Assembly (NCBI GenBank): GCA_947396885.1
Contig: OX377204.1
Span: 18,359,706 to 18,423,705 of the forward strand
Length of the DNA: 64,000 bases
Source of the DNA: Heligmosomoides polygyrus polygyrus
Lineage: Eukaryota; Nematoda; Chromadorea; Rhabditida; Heligmosomidae
Direction: 5' to 3'
Shown here: one piece after another, positions 52,771 to 64,000 of the stretch
Position numbering within the stretch: the first letter of the stretch is position 1
Layout: each line of letters begins with the position of its first letter
Position numbers and translations under genes: made by a program
The notes under the pieces: generated by a model
What the model was told of the DNA's origin: nothing
Databases searched by the model: none
The model's input: the letters and a program-made list of their open reading frames with translations, nothing else

Positions 52771-53821
52771 TTAGGTTGTCCCATAAGTCTTCGCCGTTTT
52801 TTTCAACGATTCACTGCAGATTTCGCCGCGGTCTCCTGCACAGCGTTGCACAGCTTTCGAAGGAGAATGCTTTGCTCGATCAGAATATGTATTGCATTTC
52901 TTTCTTCATCAAGAATTTTGTCAATTTTTAGGTCGTTGAAGTGAAAAGTGAAAAAGTGAAAAAGTTGCCATTTGCGCACTTGTTCTCTCCGCTTATGTTT
53001 GTAATTTTTTGTGTAATTTTTTAAGCATTTGGAATACAATGTTTTGCTCTACAAGAGTGTATGTTAGTGCTATTTGCTCATTTGTCCTTTATTGATTTTT
53101 AGGTCATCAAATTGGGACGTCCGAAGGAGGATGGTTATAGTTGCCGACAGCTCCTGCTCTGTGGTTGAACTTTTTGGGCTGGTGTTATATGTCAATTGAA
53201 AGAGAATGCTTTGCTCTATAAGAATATATGTTGCGTTTATTGATTTCTACTGAATGTCAACAAAATGCCAAAAAGAGAAAAGTCGTCTTCACCAACAACT
53301 CCTTCTCCTTCTTCAGTTGTTGATATTCGACAGAAATCAGCGGAAGCCAATAAACGCGACACAAATTCTTACTGAGCAAGACATCCTCTTCCAAACGACA
53401 TATAACACCATGCAAAAAAGTCCAACCACAGAACCGGAGTTTTGGTAAAAATTCGGACGGAAAAGTCGGAATTCCCAATTTGATGACGTAAAAATCAGTA
53501 ACGGGCATGTGAGAAAATAGGACCAGCACATATTCTTGTAGCACAGAACATTGTCTTCCAATTGCTCAAAAAAACTGCGCAAAAAATTGCAAACCTAAGC
53601 GGAGAGAACAAGTGCGCAAATGGCTACTTTTTCACTTTTTCACTTTTCACTTCAACGACCTAAAAATTGACAAAATTCATGATGAAAAAAGAAATGCAAT
53701 ACATGTTCTGATAGTGCAAATCCTTCTCTTTCGAAAGCTTTGCAGCGCTATGCAAGAGACCGCCGGCGAAATCTGTAGTGAATCGTTGAAAAAAACGGCG
53801 GGGACTTATGGGACAACCTAA
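52771..53821. mobile_element. 1.05 kb foldback transposon, mariner-type ends
   Basis: Ends TTAGGTTGTCCCATAAGTC and the exact reverse complement, with TA duplicated outside (52769 and 53822). The two halves are reverse complements along almost the full length: for example TTTTTCAACGATTCACTG (left) mirrors 53779-53792, and ATTTTTAGGTCATCAAATTGGG (about 53094) mirrors 53478-53499. The turn is near 53296. No transposase frame is present; apparent ORFs are by-products. It presumably depends on a mariner transposase in trans. Confidence 0.85.
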
Positions 53822-54512
53822 TATTTCCAAGTGTAGTAATGGCACAAGGCACGATAAACACGTTTGGATGTATCCTAGTAGGCGTGGCATGTAGTGGTTT
53901 GCTTCTCCAATCCCTCACTTTAGTTCATACATGAGCTTCTGCTGCTGTACCATGATGCGAGGGTTTTCATTTGAATTCAGGAGACGTTGTGTTTTATGGA
54001 ATGACATATGGAAGCGACGCTTAACGGTTGCTCCTTTCCGACTAGGAAAGACTAACATATTTATAGCTAAGAAGTAGGCACTAGCACAGATGATTGTTGT
54101 AATCGAAAGTCCATTGAAGTGTATAAATGTATAGGGAGGTCAAAGGAGGACAGTACATCAAATACTTCTGCACGAAGAATGTATTGAATTTTAAAATTGC
54201 CAGATTTAACGTGAAAATGGTATACAAATATGACACCGTCTGGTTCCAGCAGGGATGTGTAAACAGTGATGGGTTTTGATTAGCGTGCTCTATCGTACTT
54301 CATGTTGATTTGTAAGAAAAACGGCCAGAAGCTTCGACTTCCGCATCTAGAAACCACTAGCCTGTATTCCATCAAAAACGTAATAGTTGCTTACGTATAC
54401 AGGATAGCAAATAAAATGATTAGTCTCAATTACCAACAAGAACCCTTTATAACAGTAATGATAATATTAAAAATCTGCAGCTTTACACAACAAATTCCAC
54501 ACGTTAGTGATG

Positions 54513-57500
54513 CTATCGCCTTATGTCGTCCGTCGAGCTTCGCCAAGTGAAATAGAGCCAATATGAAATACAGAATACGGAGAACGTCGTAGGAAATACC
54601 CATCTGCTGTCTGAAATAGAAAGCAGTAGTTGTAACAAAGGGCAGCTCATACTCTTCTACATCAGACCTAAAAAAATGTCTGTGTTGGCCTCCAATAGCT
54701 TTATAGCTAACTTCTGTTATTCTGCCATTGCTGTGTAAAACTTCTCACAGAAGCTCCCTCACATCTTTTTATCGAACCAGCCAATTTCCGTGTCACAAAC
54801 TCACATCGGTCAATTTTCCGCGCTATGTGCTCGTTTTGTAATGCACATTTCTGGCAGGGTTTCGAAAAGTCAAACTTGCTGTAGATATGAGCTGAGGCGT
54901 GAGGTGAAGCGGACATTAATGCCTAAAAGAAAACAATAATCCAGTCGTATTTAAAGCAAACAAATAAAAAAATTTCGGGTTTGCAGTGTCTGAGATCGAC
55001 ATCTTCTAGAAGCTGCCATCGCTGCACATTCGTGCATGGGTCGTTCATGCTGTACATTTGAAGACCATGTTGAAATGTTCTTCCAATGGATAGAGGTTAG
55101 AAAGGTGTCAGTAAGTATTACTGTGTCCATGTTTTCTGTTGTTTGGTAGGTGGACGTTGTTAGGAAAATTGCAAAGGATAAAGGTGTCATGCAAATCTGA
55201 TCGGTTCAGTTAGTAGACTAAACACAAGCACAACAATGTCAGTGAAGAAGCTTCTAGATAAGACCAATAAGTACGACTACGATATCGTGCAATTTCGAGT
55301 TCAGGACCAGCTACCGTAGTGCACTTACGGTATGTTCAGCTTCTCTTTCGAGCCACGCACGAGTGCTTTCCGCTATCACAGCGGCTCCACATAGCTAGAG
55401 AACGTCAAATAAATTCACACAACGTTTTCTTTCATAGTGTTATTTCAGTGGAGACTCATCGTGTCAAAATTAACCTCATATGCTACCCATTGACCATATG
55501 GAGAAGGCAGCACAGTCTTCCAAGTACAACAGCAACTAACGAATGCATTTTGCTACCCGAAGGTATTAAAATTATTGGCACAACAAATTTCACTGTCAAG
55601 CGGAATAATGTATACCCCTTATTTAGGAAAGGCGGAGCGACAGAGGAAGCAGGAATTCGAGATTCGAGTGGTTAGCGATTCGACGTTTTCTGAGTTTGAC
55701 ATGCCGTTAATTCGAAGGAGCTGTTTGGTGCAATTTCCGTCGAGTGCAGATGGCTTATGGCTTAGAAGGAGAAGGGGAAGGGGCAGACATTGCTCCAACG
55801 GAACGTCGCGGTGCTGCTGCGTTCAGCGTCGCATGCGGTGTTGAACGCGGACCTCGGAGCTTTCCTCCCTTGAAACTCTCTATCAGCGGGATGATGGAGC
55901 AATTTCTCAGAGTGGCCTAGCATTCTAGAGGGCAGGGCTCCTGTACGATGCCGCATCATGTAGGGGTTCGAAACGAGTAGGCGTCAATTAATCGTTTCAG
56001 GACACAGTTCTTCTTAGATGTGCTATCGAACGCAGAATACCTTTCTTAGGTCGATATTTTGCTGCTCACTTTGCTTGAGAGAGTTAACGTGCTCAAATGT
56101 TTATAGGCTAGGATCTTTAGGAGCAAACACACCTCAACAATTGTGAACCAACGACAATGACAACTGCTGTTGAAATATCCTTCAAAATTAGAGTGGGCAC
56201 AACATCCCGAAGATGTATTGATTAACGCAGACTTTTATTTTTGTATATTTCACTAACCTAGGGTTTGTGAGCCAGTAACACGAACGTAGAACATTGCGCC
56301 GCCCTTATGTGTGTCGCAAACTGTTTGTAGCTGCCACTCTTATGAATTGTAGTTGTCTTTTTGAAAATTCCGGGTGAGCGCGCAGAATATTCTAGCATTC
56401 CTATGAACGCAAGAGACTTCTCCTTTTGTTTTTCATTTATTTCATAGCTTCACTTAATTCTAACCTAAGGTCAAATAGCCTTTTGAAAATGAGTGCGCTT
56501 CCTCCGCTCCTCTGTTAGATACTGCTTTACTGGCGTCTATTATAATGCTGCGAGGAAATACCTGATATGCAAAATTCATCGAGGGCTTCCAGAACGACTC
56601 GTCATCGAGTGATCGCCGTGTGCGACAACGGTAAGAGCTAGACAACTCGTGCAAGCTCTTCTCTTACCCTGTGCGGAGTTAGCGCGTCGGCGGAGCTGGT
56701 GCAAATGGTACTTGAACTTCGATATGCCCGCTTTTCCGACAATCGCCTAGCAGCGTGTTGACGTTATCCCTCACATCCTACGGACTCAAGCCCTCTTGCA
56801 TGTAACAAAACGTCTAATCGTATAGACAACCGCCGTTAATTTCAACCCCCTGCAAATCTTTGCACCCTTTCTCGTACCAGCTACAATCAGCAAGCATCTT
56901 ATAGAATTCAAAGAGCTTTTATTTGGCATAGGTCTCATTTCAGAGCGCCGTGTTTAGTAAAAAGCCCTCGATTGCTAGTCCATACAGCAGGTTGAGCCAG
57001 CTTCATCAGATGAGCGTAATGACAATGTCTCCCAGAATTGACACGCCTTCTGGAACCTGCGTTTAGGTGACGCTTTCAGTACGAGGTCATGAGGGGAGCA
57101 CTGTTTTACTATGATATATTTTTTTATTGAAAACTAGAGACCGAATCCATTCATAAATTCCGAGATAAAGGTCATGAAATTATTATGGGTATGCGATGAT
57201 GCCCACTAGGATCTCCAAGCATCTTATGCCTAGACATCCTCTAGTGGGTAGGTATTGCATATGAAGCGTGTCACATTGTGCGTACGTTTCTCCCTTCTAC
57301 CCCGCATATCCACTGGGTTAATCGCTAGTGAATACGGCCCATGTCACTAACACAAAGACTACATGAGATAGGGACCAAATGAGCAGTGCGAAAAAACAAC
57401 CGCATAGCTCCTTCCATTCTAGTTATCCTATACATTTCCAATGGATCATTCATTGTAGCTTCTAGATCTATCAGATTACCGCCAGGGTGTTGTAAACACG

Positions 57501-60500
57501 GTAGGATGTCTATAACGAACTGCAAGGTTACATGTGTTGTTTCCACTGGCATTTGTACTGACGCCGTAGTCAGAGAACACGTAAATTAGAGCAAATCAAC
57601 ATTAGCATTAGACAGCAAGCGCTCTACTGCACTGAGCATGCTTAGACATTGCACAACACACAGCGATTGTTTCAGCTGAATCTATAGCAGTATTCCTGTG
57701 TAGCAGCGAGGCAACTACAACCGCAAGGCAAAGCGTCCTAGGTAATGATAAGCTCACTCTCAGGATACTATTGCTGTTAAATACCACAGTACACAAAGCG
57801 AGGTGTTTTTCCCTGCTCCTTGATGTTCTCGGGTTGCTGAATCTTGACTTCTCGCACATTCGTATGGTCTTCCTCGGTTTGACTAGCGGGTTTAAACAAT
57901 AGCACATATGAGGAGAAACTTTGTCTTAATGTGTCATACTTGCCACTAGAAATGTGGTGTAACCACGAATATCCAAAAACTGTGCAACTACAGAACCAAG
58001 CTCACTGTGAGTTCTCATTGTGACATTACTAAATCCTTGGTGTTCCCTAAATGGAACATGACTACCTTTAAAAAATAATGTATAGTTGCGAAGCAAATAG
58101 GTTTTGCAGACGTTGATGTTAGAAAATGCGATGAAGAAAACGAACCGCTGTATGGCTCATGCACGCAGAAAGGCCTTTTGATAGTGAGTATCCAGGAGAC
58201 TTGACTTTCCCGTTCTCCGGTCTTGGTGGAGGAGGTGGCGATTCTTCTCGCTGAAAACCACTCGGGATCACTCAAATGTGATTCATTCCGAACGAGAAGG
58301 GTTTCTGATGAGTGAGAGAGGGCTTAGAAGCAAAGGGAAGAAAATGCGTCGACGTACTGAGGAAGACCTACTCACGACACTACTATAACAGAAACTCACT
58401 GAGAAAGGATACGACTCCGGATCATCCTGTCTATTCCGGTCCTCGTCCTGAAACTATCGGATTGATTTCAATGCTAGTATCAATGCACCCGTGTCACAAG
58501 TGAATTTTTAAGCTTCGAACAGAGAGCTTCGTCTAGCACCTATGGCTACTTTCTCCCCGAAAAGTCCACATCTGAACTAGGGCGAAACATTTGCCTTCGT
58601 ATCGGATTGATGAGCAATGTGATGCTGAACACTGAGTAACTATTTCATACTCGCAATTAGAAGAACGTGAAAATAAATACAGTGTATTGGTAATTTATTG
58701 GACATTGTTTCGGGAAAAATACGGAGGACGGCCAAGCACGAAGAAAGGAGGAAACCATGGATTCAGCGCTAAGTCATCGCAGCGTGCGATTTTGAACGCG
58801 ACAACGACGTGATGTGATTTTAGTTCGCTTCTTGCTCTGTTCGGAATGTTGTTGTAGAAGTTTCAAACTGATGAATGAGCCCTGGGGGGCCAAGAGTGGT
58901 GAACATCGCAAAATTTTCGGGACCAGGCGCCAACGTGACAGGTGCCAATGTGTGGTCACATCAGGCGATTCAGGCTTGAAGAATCAAAAAAAGTATCGTA
59001 TACACTATTCTCCATGTAGGACGGCTAACAGTGACACGGGTCACCTCTCTCCATTAAGATAGGCCGTCAAATGCACGATCGGGAAGCGCATGGTCGCGGA
59101 CTCGTGCAATATCTCATCCGTACGTTTTTACATACGTTCTTGAGAAACTACTTTAAAACAAACATGTGGCTTTCATAAAGTGATAGTTCTCCACGCACTT
59201 GAGAAATCGCAGCTACAAGGCGCAGTTGTTGAAGTAGGTGATGTTTCTGGCGCACAAGTTCAACATCACATCGTGCACGACTTTGGGTGCGCCGTGGATT
59301 CCGTTCAAAGTCGTTACCATCAGAAAAAAGGCAGAAAGAGAGGGCAGCTGTCATCTAAAAACGAGCTTCACTTGCGATTTATTTTTTCCAAAAACGGCGT
59401 CTGCAGGAGGTTGATGAAGGGGTTCTTTGAAAATTACCCCGTATTTCCTCGCACCTCGTATTTTCTTCAAGTAAAACTCTTAGTACTATACAATTGTTGT
59501 TGCGCCCTTTTGCATACTTTTTAGCTGGTGCATTTTAGACATGATACAATGGCTATCATTCTCCAACTTAGAATATACACGTTGACTTATAACTCTGTAT
59601 TATTATAATATGGATCAGCAGCTGTTGCTAGCAAACAGTTCTGCTAATAAGACTGTTGTTACTACCTTGCCTCAAAAAATTACTGTCCGGTTTAGTATAT
59701 GTAATACATATCAACGATTTTCCGTCCACTATTCTGATGAATATAAAGAGGAGTACACTAATTTTTTTCGTCTAAGAAAGAGGCCAAACCTTACTTCCTT
59801 CTACTTTTTTCTACTCGACTGAGCTGAAAGAGACTCCCTTACGGTTGTTTCTCAAGGCGTTTTCCTCCCTTTTCTCATTGTTCTTCCATTAGTTCTTAAA
59901 GCTGCTGCAACTTGAAATGATTCCTGGACAAGTAGTTTATCAAATTTCTCTTATTTTTACAGGATCTAAGAAAGGCTGTTGCACAGAAACCGACAGGTGT
60001 GCTTAACAGTGTTTGTTCTACGGCTAAACTCAGGACTACTGTTCAACAGTATGTCAAGATTGAATGACAGAAGTATCCTGTATACGCCTTCTCTTCAACA
60101 AATCTACGTGGCAGTTTAACAGCATTGCTCTTCTGGCTCGCCATTTTTCCTCCGTCGCTGCGCCGCGAGCGGTATTCCACGTGGCAATGTACGAAGACGA
60201 CGGCACCAAGGTCAGCCGATATCGAAGTAGGAAGTTGGCTGCTCAGCGGCCGATCGCGACTCTTCCACACTCTCTACTCGAGGAGCTTAGATGGGCGGTA
60301 TCAGCAGGCAGTGGAATGCCTAGCGCATTCTAAGACGAGTTGATTAGCAGTGAGCCTCGTCTTCTGCCCTTACGATTTCAGGAATAGAGTGTGTTCGATT
60401 TAATGATCCTATGGCATCTTCTCTGGCAGAACATAAAGCAAGCACGACAGGTTAGCTATGAAAACAAGCAGAAGGGATAACAGATTTAATCCAGTTAAAT

Positions 60501-61707
60501 ACTGTTACGAATTAATTGTAGAAAATTGTTGTCGAGTTGGGAAACATGGTTTAGCAGGGTTCACTCAGGTGACGTTTTGCGGAATATCCAGATCTAGAAC
60601 AAATTTGCCCCTTATTCTATCCTGGGTGACCTACAGCCTTTTGGCTGTTTTCGAAAAGTCAGTTGGATTGCCTTAGTTATCGTTCTCGCCTTGTTTTCCC
60701 GGTGACTTTCGGAACAGTTGTACCATGAGATCCTTGCGGCAGTAATTTTCCCTCTGCTATTTTCAGGTTTGTAGAAAACCTGGTCGAGTAAAATCTGCGT
60801 AACAGTATTGGTTCTACACTTAACGACGCTATCCGTCCCATTGAGGTTGCAAGTAATTTACCAATTACGAGGGACGGGTGTTCGGATCGTCTGAGCACGA
60901 ACCGATCTTGCAAATGGTGCGGATAAGAGGATAAGGGAGGGCATCACTCAATCTCTTTTGGGATGTGGTACGTCCTCCGCTTTCTAGGTGTGTCCTTGTA
61001 GTTGGGTAGTACGTATTCTGCCATACAATGAACTGCGGTGGACAGCCGATGAACAATTCCTTGTTTTGTTTTTCCCAGGCAAGTCCGACACAAATTCACC
61101 GACCCCAAAGGAATAGAAGGCTTGATTCGGAAAATAAAAGCAGGACAAGTATTTCACGACAAAGCTTGAAGTTTGGAATGCAGAGACATATATTGTATTA
61201 GCTCACTGATTGCTTGTGATTATTGTTTGAGGTACTGCTTTGAGACGGCATATAACAACTCCGATGCACACAGTCGAATACCCGTCGAGTGATGTAGAAA
61301 CTGACAAAAGAATACTCCAACAACACCAAGAATATCAACGCCTGTGAGAAGGTCAGCCAGATGTCCAACGCTTTGATGTAAGACACCTAAACAATTCATT
61401 CAGTTCTCCAGAAAAATCGCCAAAAACAAAATTACCTGCGGAAGATCTTGTCGAGCACCGTTACTCATTGTGGTCAAGGTTAAAAGACTCGTAATAGTTA
61501 GAGATATTCGCGCCGGAGAAGCTCGAGGATCCAGCCAGAAGGACATCCACGATATAGACACCAGCATTCCTGTAAGTACCGCAATTATTTTCCGCTGAAT
61601 TGGGTAGGCTAACAGCATTGAGAACCTGTTGGGATATACGTTTGAATGATGTGGAAAAGCACGAGCCGCTTCATCACGATGAACGCTCGAATGCAACTCC
61701 AGTACGC
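54513..61707 (-). CDS. Cys-loop ligand-gated anion channel, transmembrane half
   Basis: Minus-strand exons with matching phases: 61707-61627 (pre-M1/M1), 61569-61436 (end of M1, M2), 61386-61282 (M2-M3, M3), 54922-54763 (cytoplasmic loop) and 54610-54513 (M4, stop TAG). M1 includes FHIIQTYIPTG. M2 is preceded by DPRASPAR, the PAR motif of anion-selective channels, and reads ISLTITSLLTLTTMSNGAR. M3 is ALIFLVLLEYSFVSF. M4 is YSRWVFPTTFSVFCISYWLY. This is a pentameric neurotransmitter-gated chloride channel subunit of the plasma membrane; the M2-M3 style suggests the nematode LGC/ACC type rather than GluCl, but the ligand cannot be told. A proline-rich candidate loop exon lies at 58250-58146. 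The ligand-binding exons with the Cys loop were not found and may lie outside the window. Confidence 0.83.
58146..58250 (-). CDS. Candidate cytoplasmic-loop exon of the anion channel
   Basis: After GGTTTTCAG the minus strand is open for 35 codons starting REESPPPPRPENGK, up to a possible GT donor at 58145. Both ends are phase 0, so it would fit between the M3 exon and the 54.9 kb exon. The M3-M4 loop is the least conserved part of the family, so homology cannot confirm it. Confidence 0.35.
60160..60270 (-). repeat. Dispersed repeat E, one of three copies
   Basis: Minus strand: TGGAAGAGTCGCGATCGGCC, then GATATCGGCTGACCTTGG and CATTGCCACGTGGA. The same order occurs at 36124-36235 and 47319-47440 on the plus strand. 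Confidence 0.6.
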
Positions 61708-64000
61708 TAAAACATAACCAAAATTCATTTGCAGAAATGTGGAAGTTCACATATATGGTTAGCAACACATACAAGTAGAGTAGAAATTCATGCGATGATA
61801 TTAGGCATTGCGACTGTTAAAATATTTCATTTTCCAGAAAAGAACTGACAGACATAAGGGAAGAGTGTTGTTTGCAGTAACCGGTAAGTTGTGCCGAATT
61901 TAGAGTGCTGTTGTATTAGAGGGTGAAGAGAATGAGGAGAGTGAAAAACGCCTATGGATGATGAGGCTAGATTTTCGTGCCGTGAATGGTCGATATGCAG
62001 AAACAAATGAATGACGATCAGCGAATACAACTGAGAGCCTTAGATAGCGGTAATTACGCTGTTAGTATAACTTCTAAAATTGATTAATTTTTTCAAACGC
62101 AGAGGAGCGCCTTCAAAAGTCTAATTAAATAACAAAGCTTGCAACTGGTAGTTCTGAAGAGTTATTATATTGCCTAGAACAACCAAATAGTTTCACCAAG
62201 TTTTTGAAAGGAGGGAAATTTAAGTGATTTAAACCAAGCCGTCCACGGAGAACGTTGAGACCTCATTGGCTCGCGACCTCTTTAGCTATAACCTTTGCCT
62301 CCGCTTACTAGGAAACATTTGGCCTTTTGTCTTGCAGCTCGCATTATCACTACCTTTATTTTACTATAAGCCGTTGCCTTATCGCTGGTTCCTACCATGA
62401 GATTGTCAGGTGGAACGCCTTATTTGTCTGATGTTTCGACGTTCCCTCCGTCGTCGTCTTCAATGGCCTACAAGCGCTTAAAGGGCTTTGATTTACTACC
62501 CGACTGAAGGTCTTGCACACTATAGGATTCCCAACCTAAAGCTGCAGACATGAAAGCCTGCAATAGTGAAGGCTAACGCGTATGATGTCTTACCGTGTAT
62601 CGTTCACGGTATTAATCGGCGTTGGAACGGCAATAGAGTTTTGTGGCACGGAACCGCGATCTTCGATCTGTTCATATCGTGGTTAACCCACATAACCACT
62701 ATGGTGTGAGCCGCGCCGAGGAACAGCTGTCACGTTTTCGCCTGTCGCTCTGTTTTCTGCCGCAATGTAGCCGGAATTCTCGGTAGAATCCTGATGTATA
62801 CAACGCACTGCAGCATACGCTTGCTGAGAGAAGCTTTCACGCCTCGCTAACGAAGGCAAGGCGGCATGCTGCAAAGCTCAGGGTAGCAGGGACGCAGTGC
62901 GTAGCAGCCTGAGCAACAGTGTCGCCTATGTCGCCGACAACAGCGTCGCTGAAGTGTAACATGGTCCTAAGGAGTAGTTTACTTACGTTACCATGCTACG
63001 CGGTGCCATGGTCGGCACAGATATCGAGTTGTCACTCTGCCTAGCGGCGCCACATCGCGTTTATACTTCACTTCCGGAATACATCTAATTTGACGCAACT
63101 CCGAGGTACGGCGTTCGGTGACTCGGGTCGCAGAATAAGCGGGCGCGACGTGGCAGTGGCTGCGCGGTTTTCGGATTGCCGCGCCGTGGCGGGAGTAGAG
63201 ACCCTCACGCCTTGCTTATGCATTGTCGAATGATACGATGCCACGTACGACGCAATCGATCAATTTGGCCGCTATGGGCCGGAAGCACAGTTTTGCGGCA
63301 TTCCTCCATGCCGTGGTTTGGCTTTTAAAATATGCGAGGTGCCACGAGAGACTATTGTACACAATAGTTTCTTTTGGTTTTTAAGCTTAAGCTTCAAACC
63401 CTTCCTAATCACACAGTTAACAATCAGTAGTACACACACGTTTTTCTTCCGTCCAGACAACACGGCAACAAGTCGAAGCACAAGCGTTCCTCTATTACCC
63501 TTCTCTTGCGTTAAGGTCCCACAGAGTTCGGCGGCAGCGCCGCGGCCCTATGCTTAACCATAGGGCAGAGACGCAGAGCTCGCCGCCGGCGACGTCCCTG
63601 CCCTATCCTTAACCATAGCGGCGAGCGGCGTTGCCGCAGAAATCTGTGGGGGCCTTTAGCCGAATAAAGCAAAAGAAGGCAAACATAATAACTGCTCGTC
63701 TAGGCTTTAGCGCTCCAGCCTGCCTGTAGCGGCATGAGGGTCCTAGCAATCGGGCTGACTTGTTAGCTATATACAACGAAGAAAAATACATGGTTATGGG
63801 TGAGTGAGTGAAAGAAAAACTAAAGCCGCCCAATGGAATTAATAGTAACCCTTAAACGGAGAACTGAAAGTTCGATCTGTATGCCTGTTCCCTATTTTTT
63901 ATGTATCCGATTCAAAAAGCAACTGCATACGTGATTTGGATAAATCCTGCAAAATGTACTGATACCCTCGTCGCGATTTTGTTCGCAATGTTCTTCGCAT
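61708..64000. other. Upstream region of the channel gene, no exon recognised
   Basis: Should contain upstream introns or exons of the minus-strand channel gene. I looked for a Cys-loop (C-x13-C) exon and the conserved Trp-Pro segment on the minus strand and did not find them. A splice-like TTGCAG near 62559 precedes an open stretch with GWESYSVQDLQ, which is only weakly suggestive. MITE C is at 63.5 kb. Confidence 0.4.
63514..63658. mobile_element. MITE family C, second good copy
   Basis: CCACAGAGTTCGGCGGCAGC at the left and GTTGCCGCAGAAATCTGTGG at the right, with CCCTATGCTTAACCATAGGG internally. It differs from the 49.25 kb copy at only a few positions by eye. Confidence 0.8.

Larger units (their letters stand above)
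41690..54512. other. Interval without a supported gene
   Basis: I found no run of splice-bounded coding exons on either strand. Contents are the repeats listed separately. 48.0-49.1 kb, 49.4-50.9 kb and 51.0-52.6 kb hold GC-rich or simple sequence (for example TTATTGGTATTGGTATTG near 51266) with no interpretable structure. Tracts such as GTTTATACTTCGACGCCGAG (50101) and CGATCGATCAATTTG (50163 and, shared, 63255) suggest further MITE remnants. Confidence 0.5.

Noticed and set aside
55319..55675. 118-codon plus-strand ORF as a gene opposite the channel
   Set aside because: No signal peptide, domain, splice context or poly-A site; it lies in the channel gene's long intron.
59148..59354. Minus-strand small protein exon near 59.2-59.35 kb
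   Set aside because: Two frames look protein-like (one with HGAPKVVHDVMLN), but neither has a consistent acceptor, start and partner exon.

Overview
This window is eukaryotic genomic DNA from a parasitic nematode, most likely a hookworm-type strongylid. The genes are split into short exons with TTTTCAG or TTTCAG acceptors. The coding exons match nematode families: a LIPS-type class 2 lipase, an ET-module/Ly6-like secreted protein, a GSK3-like CMGC kinase and a Cys-loop chloride channel. The filler is a dense mix of RTE, Penelope-like, mariner/Tc1, SINE-like and palindromic MITE sequence. The species call is an inference. No prokaryotic operon, CRISPR array, rRNA or complete tRNA gene was found.

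Layout. (1) 0.6-12.3 kb, plus strand: a secreted lipase gene of 11 proposed exons whose reading frame closes at every junction (380 codons). Its 5.5 kb intron 6 holds an internally deleted RTE LINE and a Penelope-like retroelement with an 881-codon ORF, both on the minus strand. A further unidentified ORF fragment lies upstream of the Penelope-like element on the same strand. (2) 12.3-18.2 kb: no gene seen; GC-rich unidentified repeats, an RTE 3' fragment and tandem repeats. (3) 18.2-23.2 kb, plus strand: two small secreted cysteine-rich protein genes head to tail. The second is split by a 3.9 kb intron that hosts SINE copies and a broken mariner-like transposon. (4) 23.2-26.2 kb: MITEs and a dispersed repeat of more than 500 bp. 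(5) 26.3-40.5 kb, minus strand: a GSK3-like kinase gene. Its 10.3 kb intron contains a roughly 7 kb imperfect palindrome (28.74-35.69 kb), and another intron contains a decayed mariner. (6) 40.5-54.5 kb: no supported gene; a Tc1-like remnant abutting a 380 bp palindrome, MITEs, minisatellites, and a 1.05 kb foldback element starting at 52.8 kb. (7) 54.5-61.7 kb, minus strand: the transmembrane half of a Cys-loop anion channel gene. Its ligand-binding exons were not found and may lie to the right, beyond the window. (8) 61.7-64 kb: intergenic or intronic, with one more MITE copy.

The host genes are unrelated in function: secreted hydrolase, secreted cysteine-rich proteins, kinase, ion channel. 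What unifies the window is how much of the intron sequence is mobile, and how much of it is palindromic. Several transcribed introns would fold into long double-stranded RNA. The strongest leads are the kinase-intron palindrome, the foldback element, the Penelope-like element with an altered RT catalytic motif and an extra upstream ORF fragment, and the unrecognised 103-residue secreted protein. All comparisons were done by eye; no search was run.
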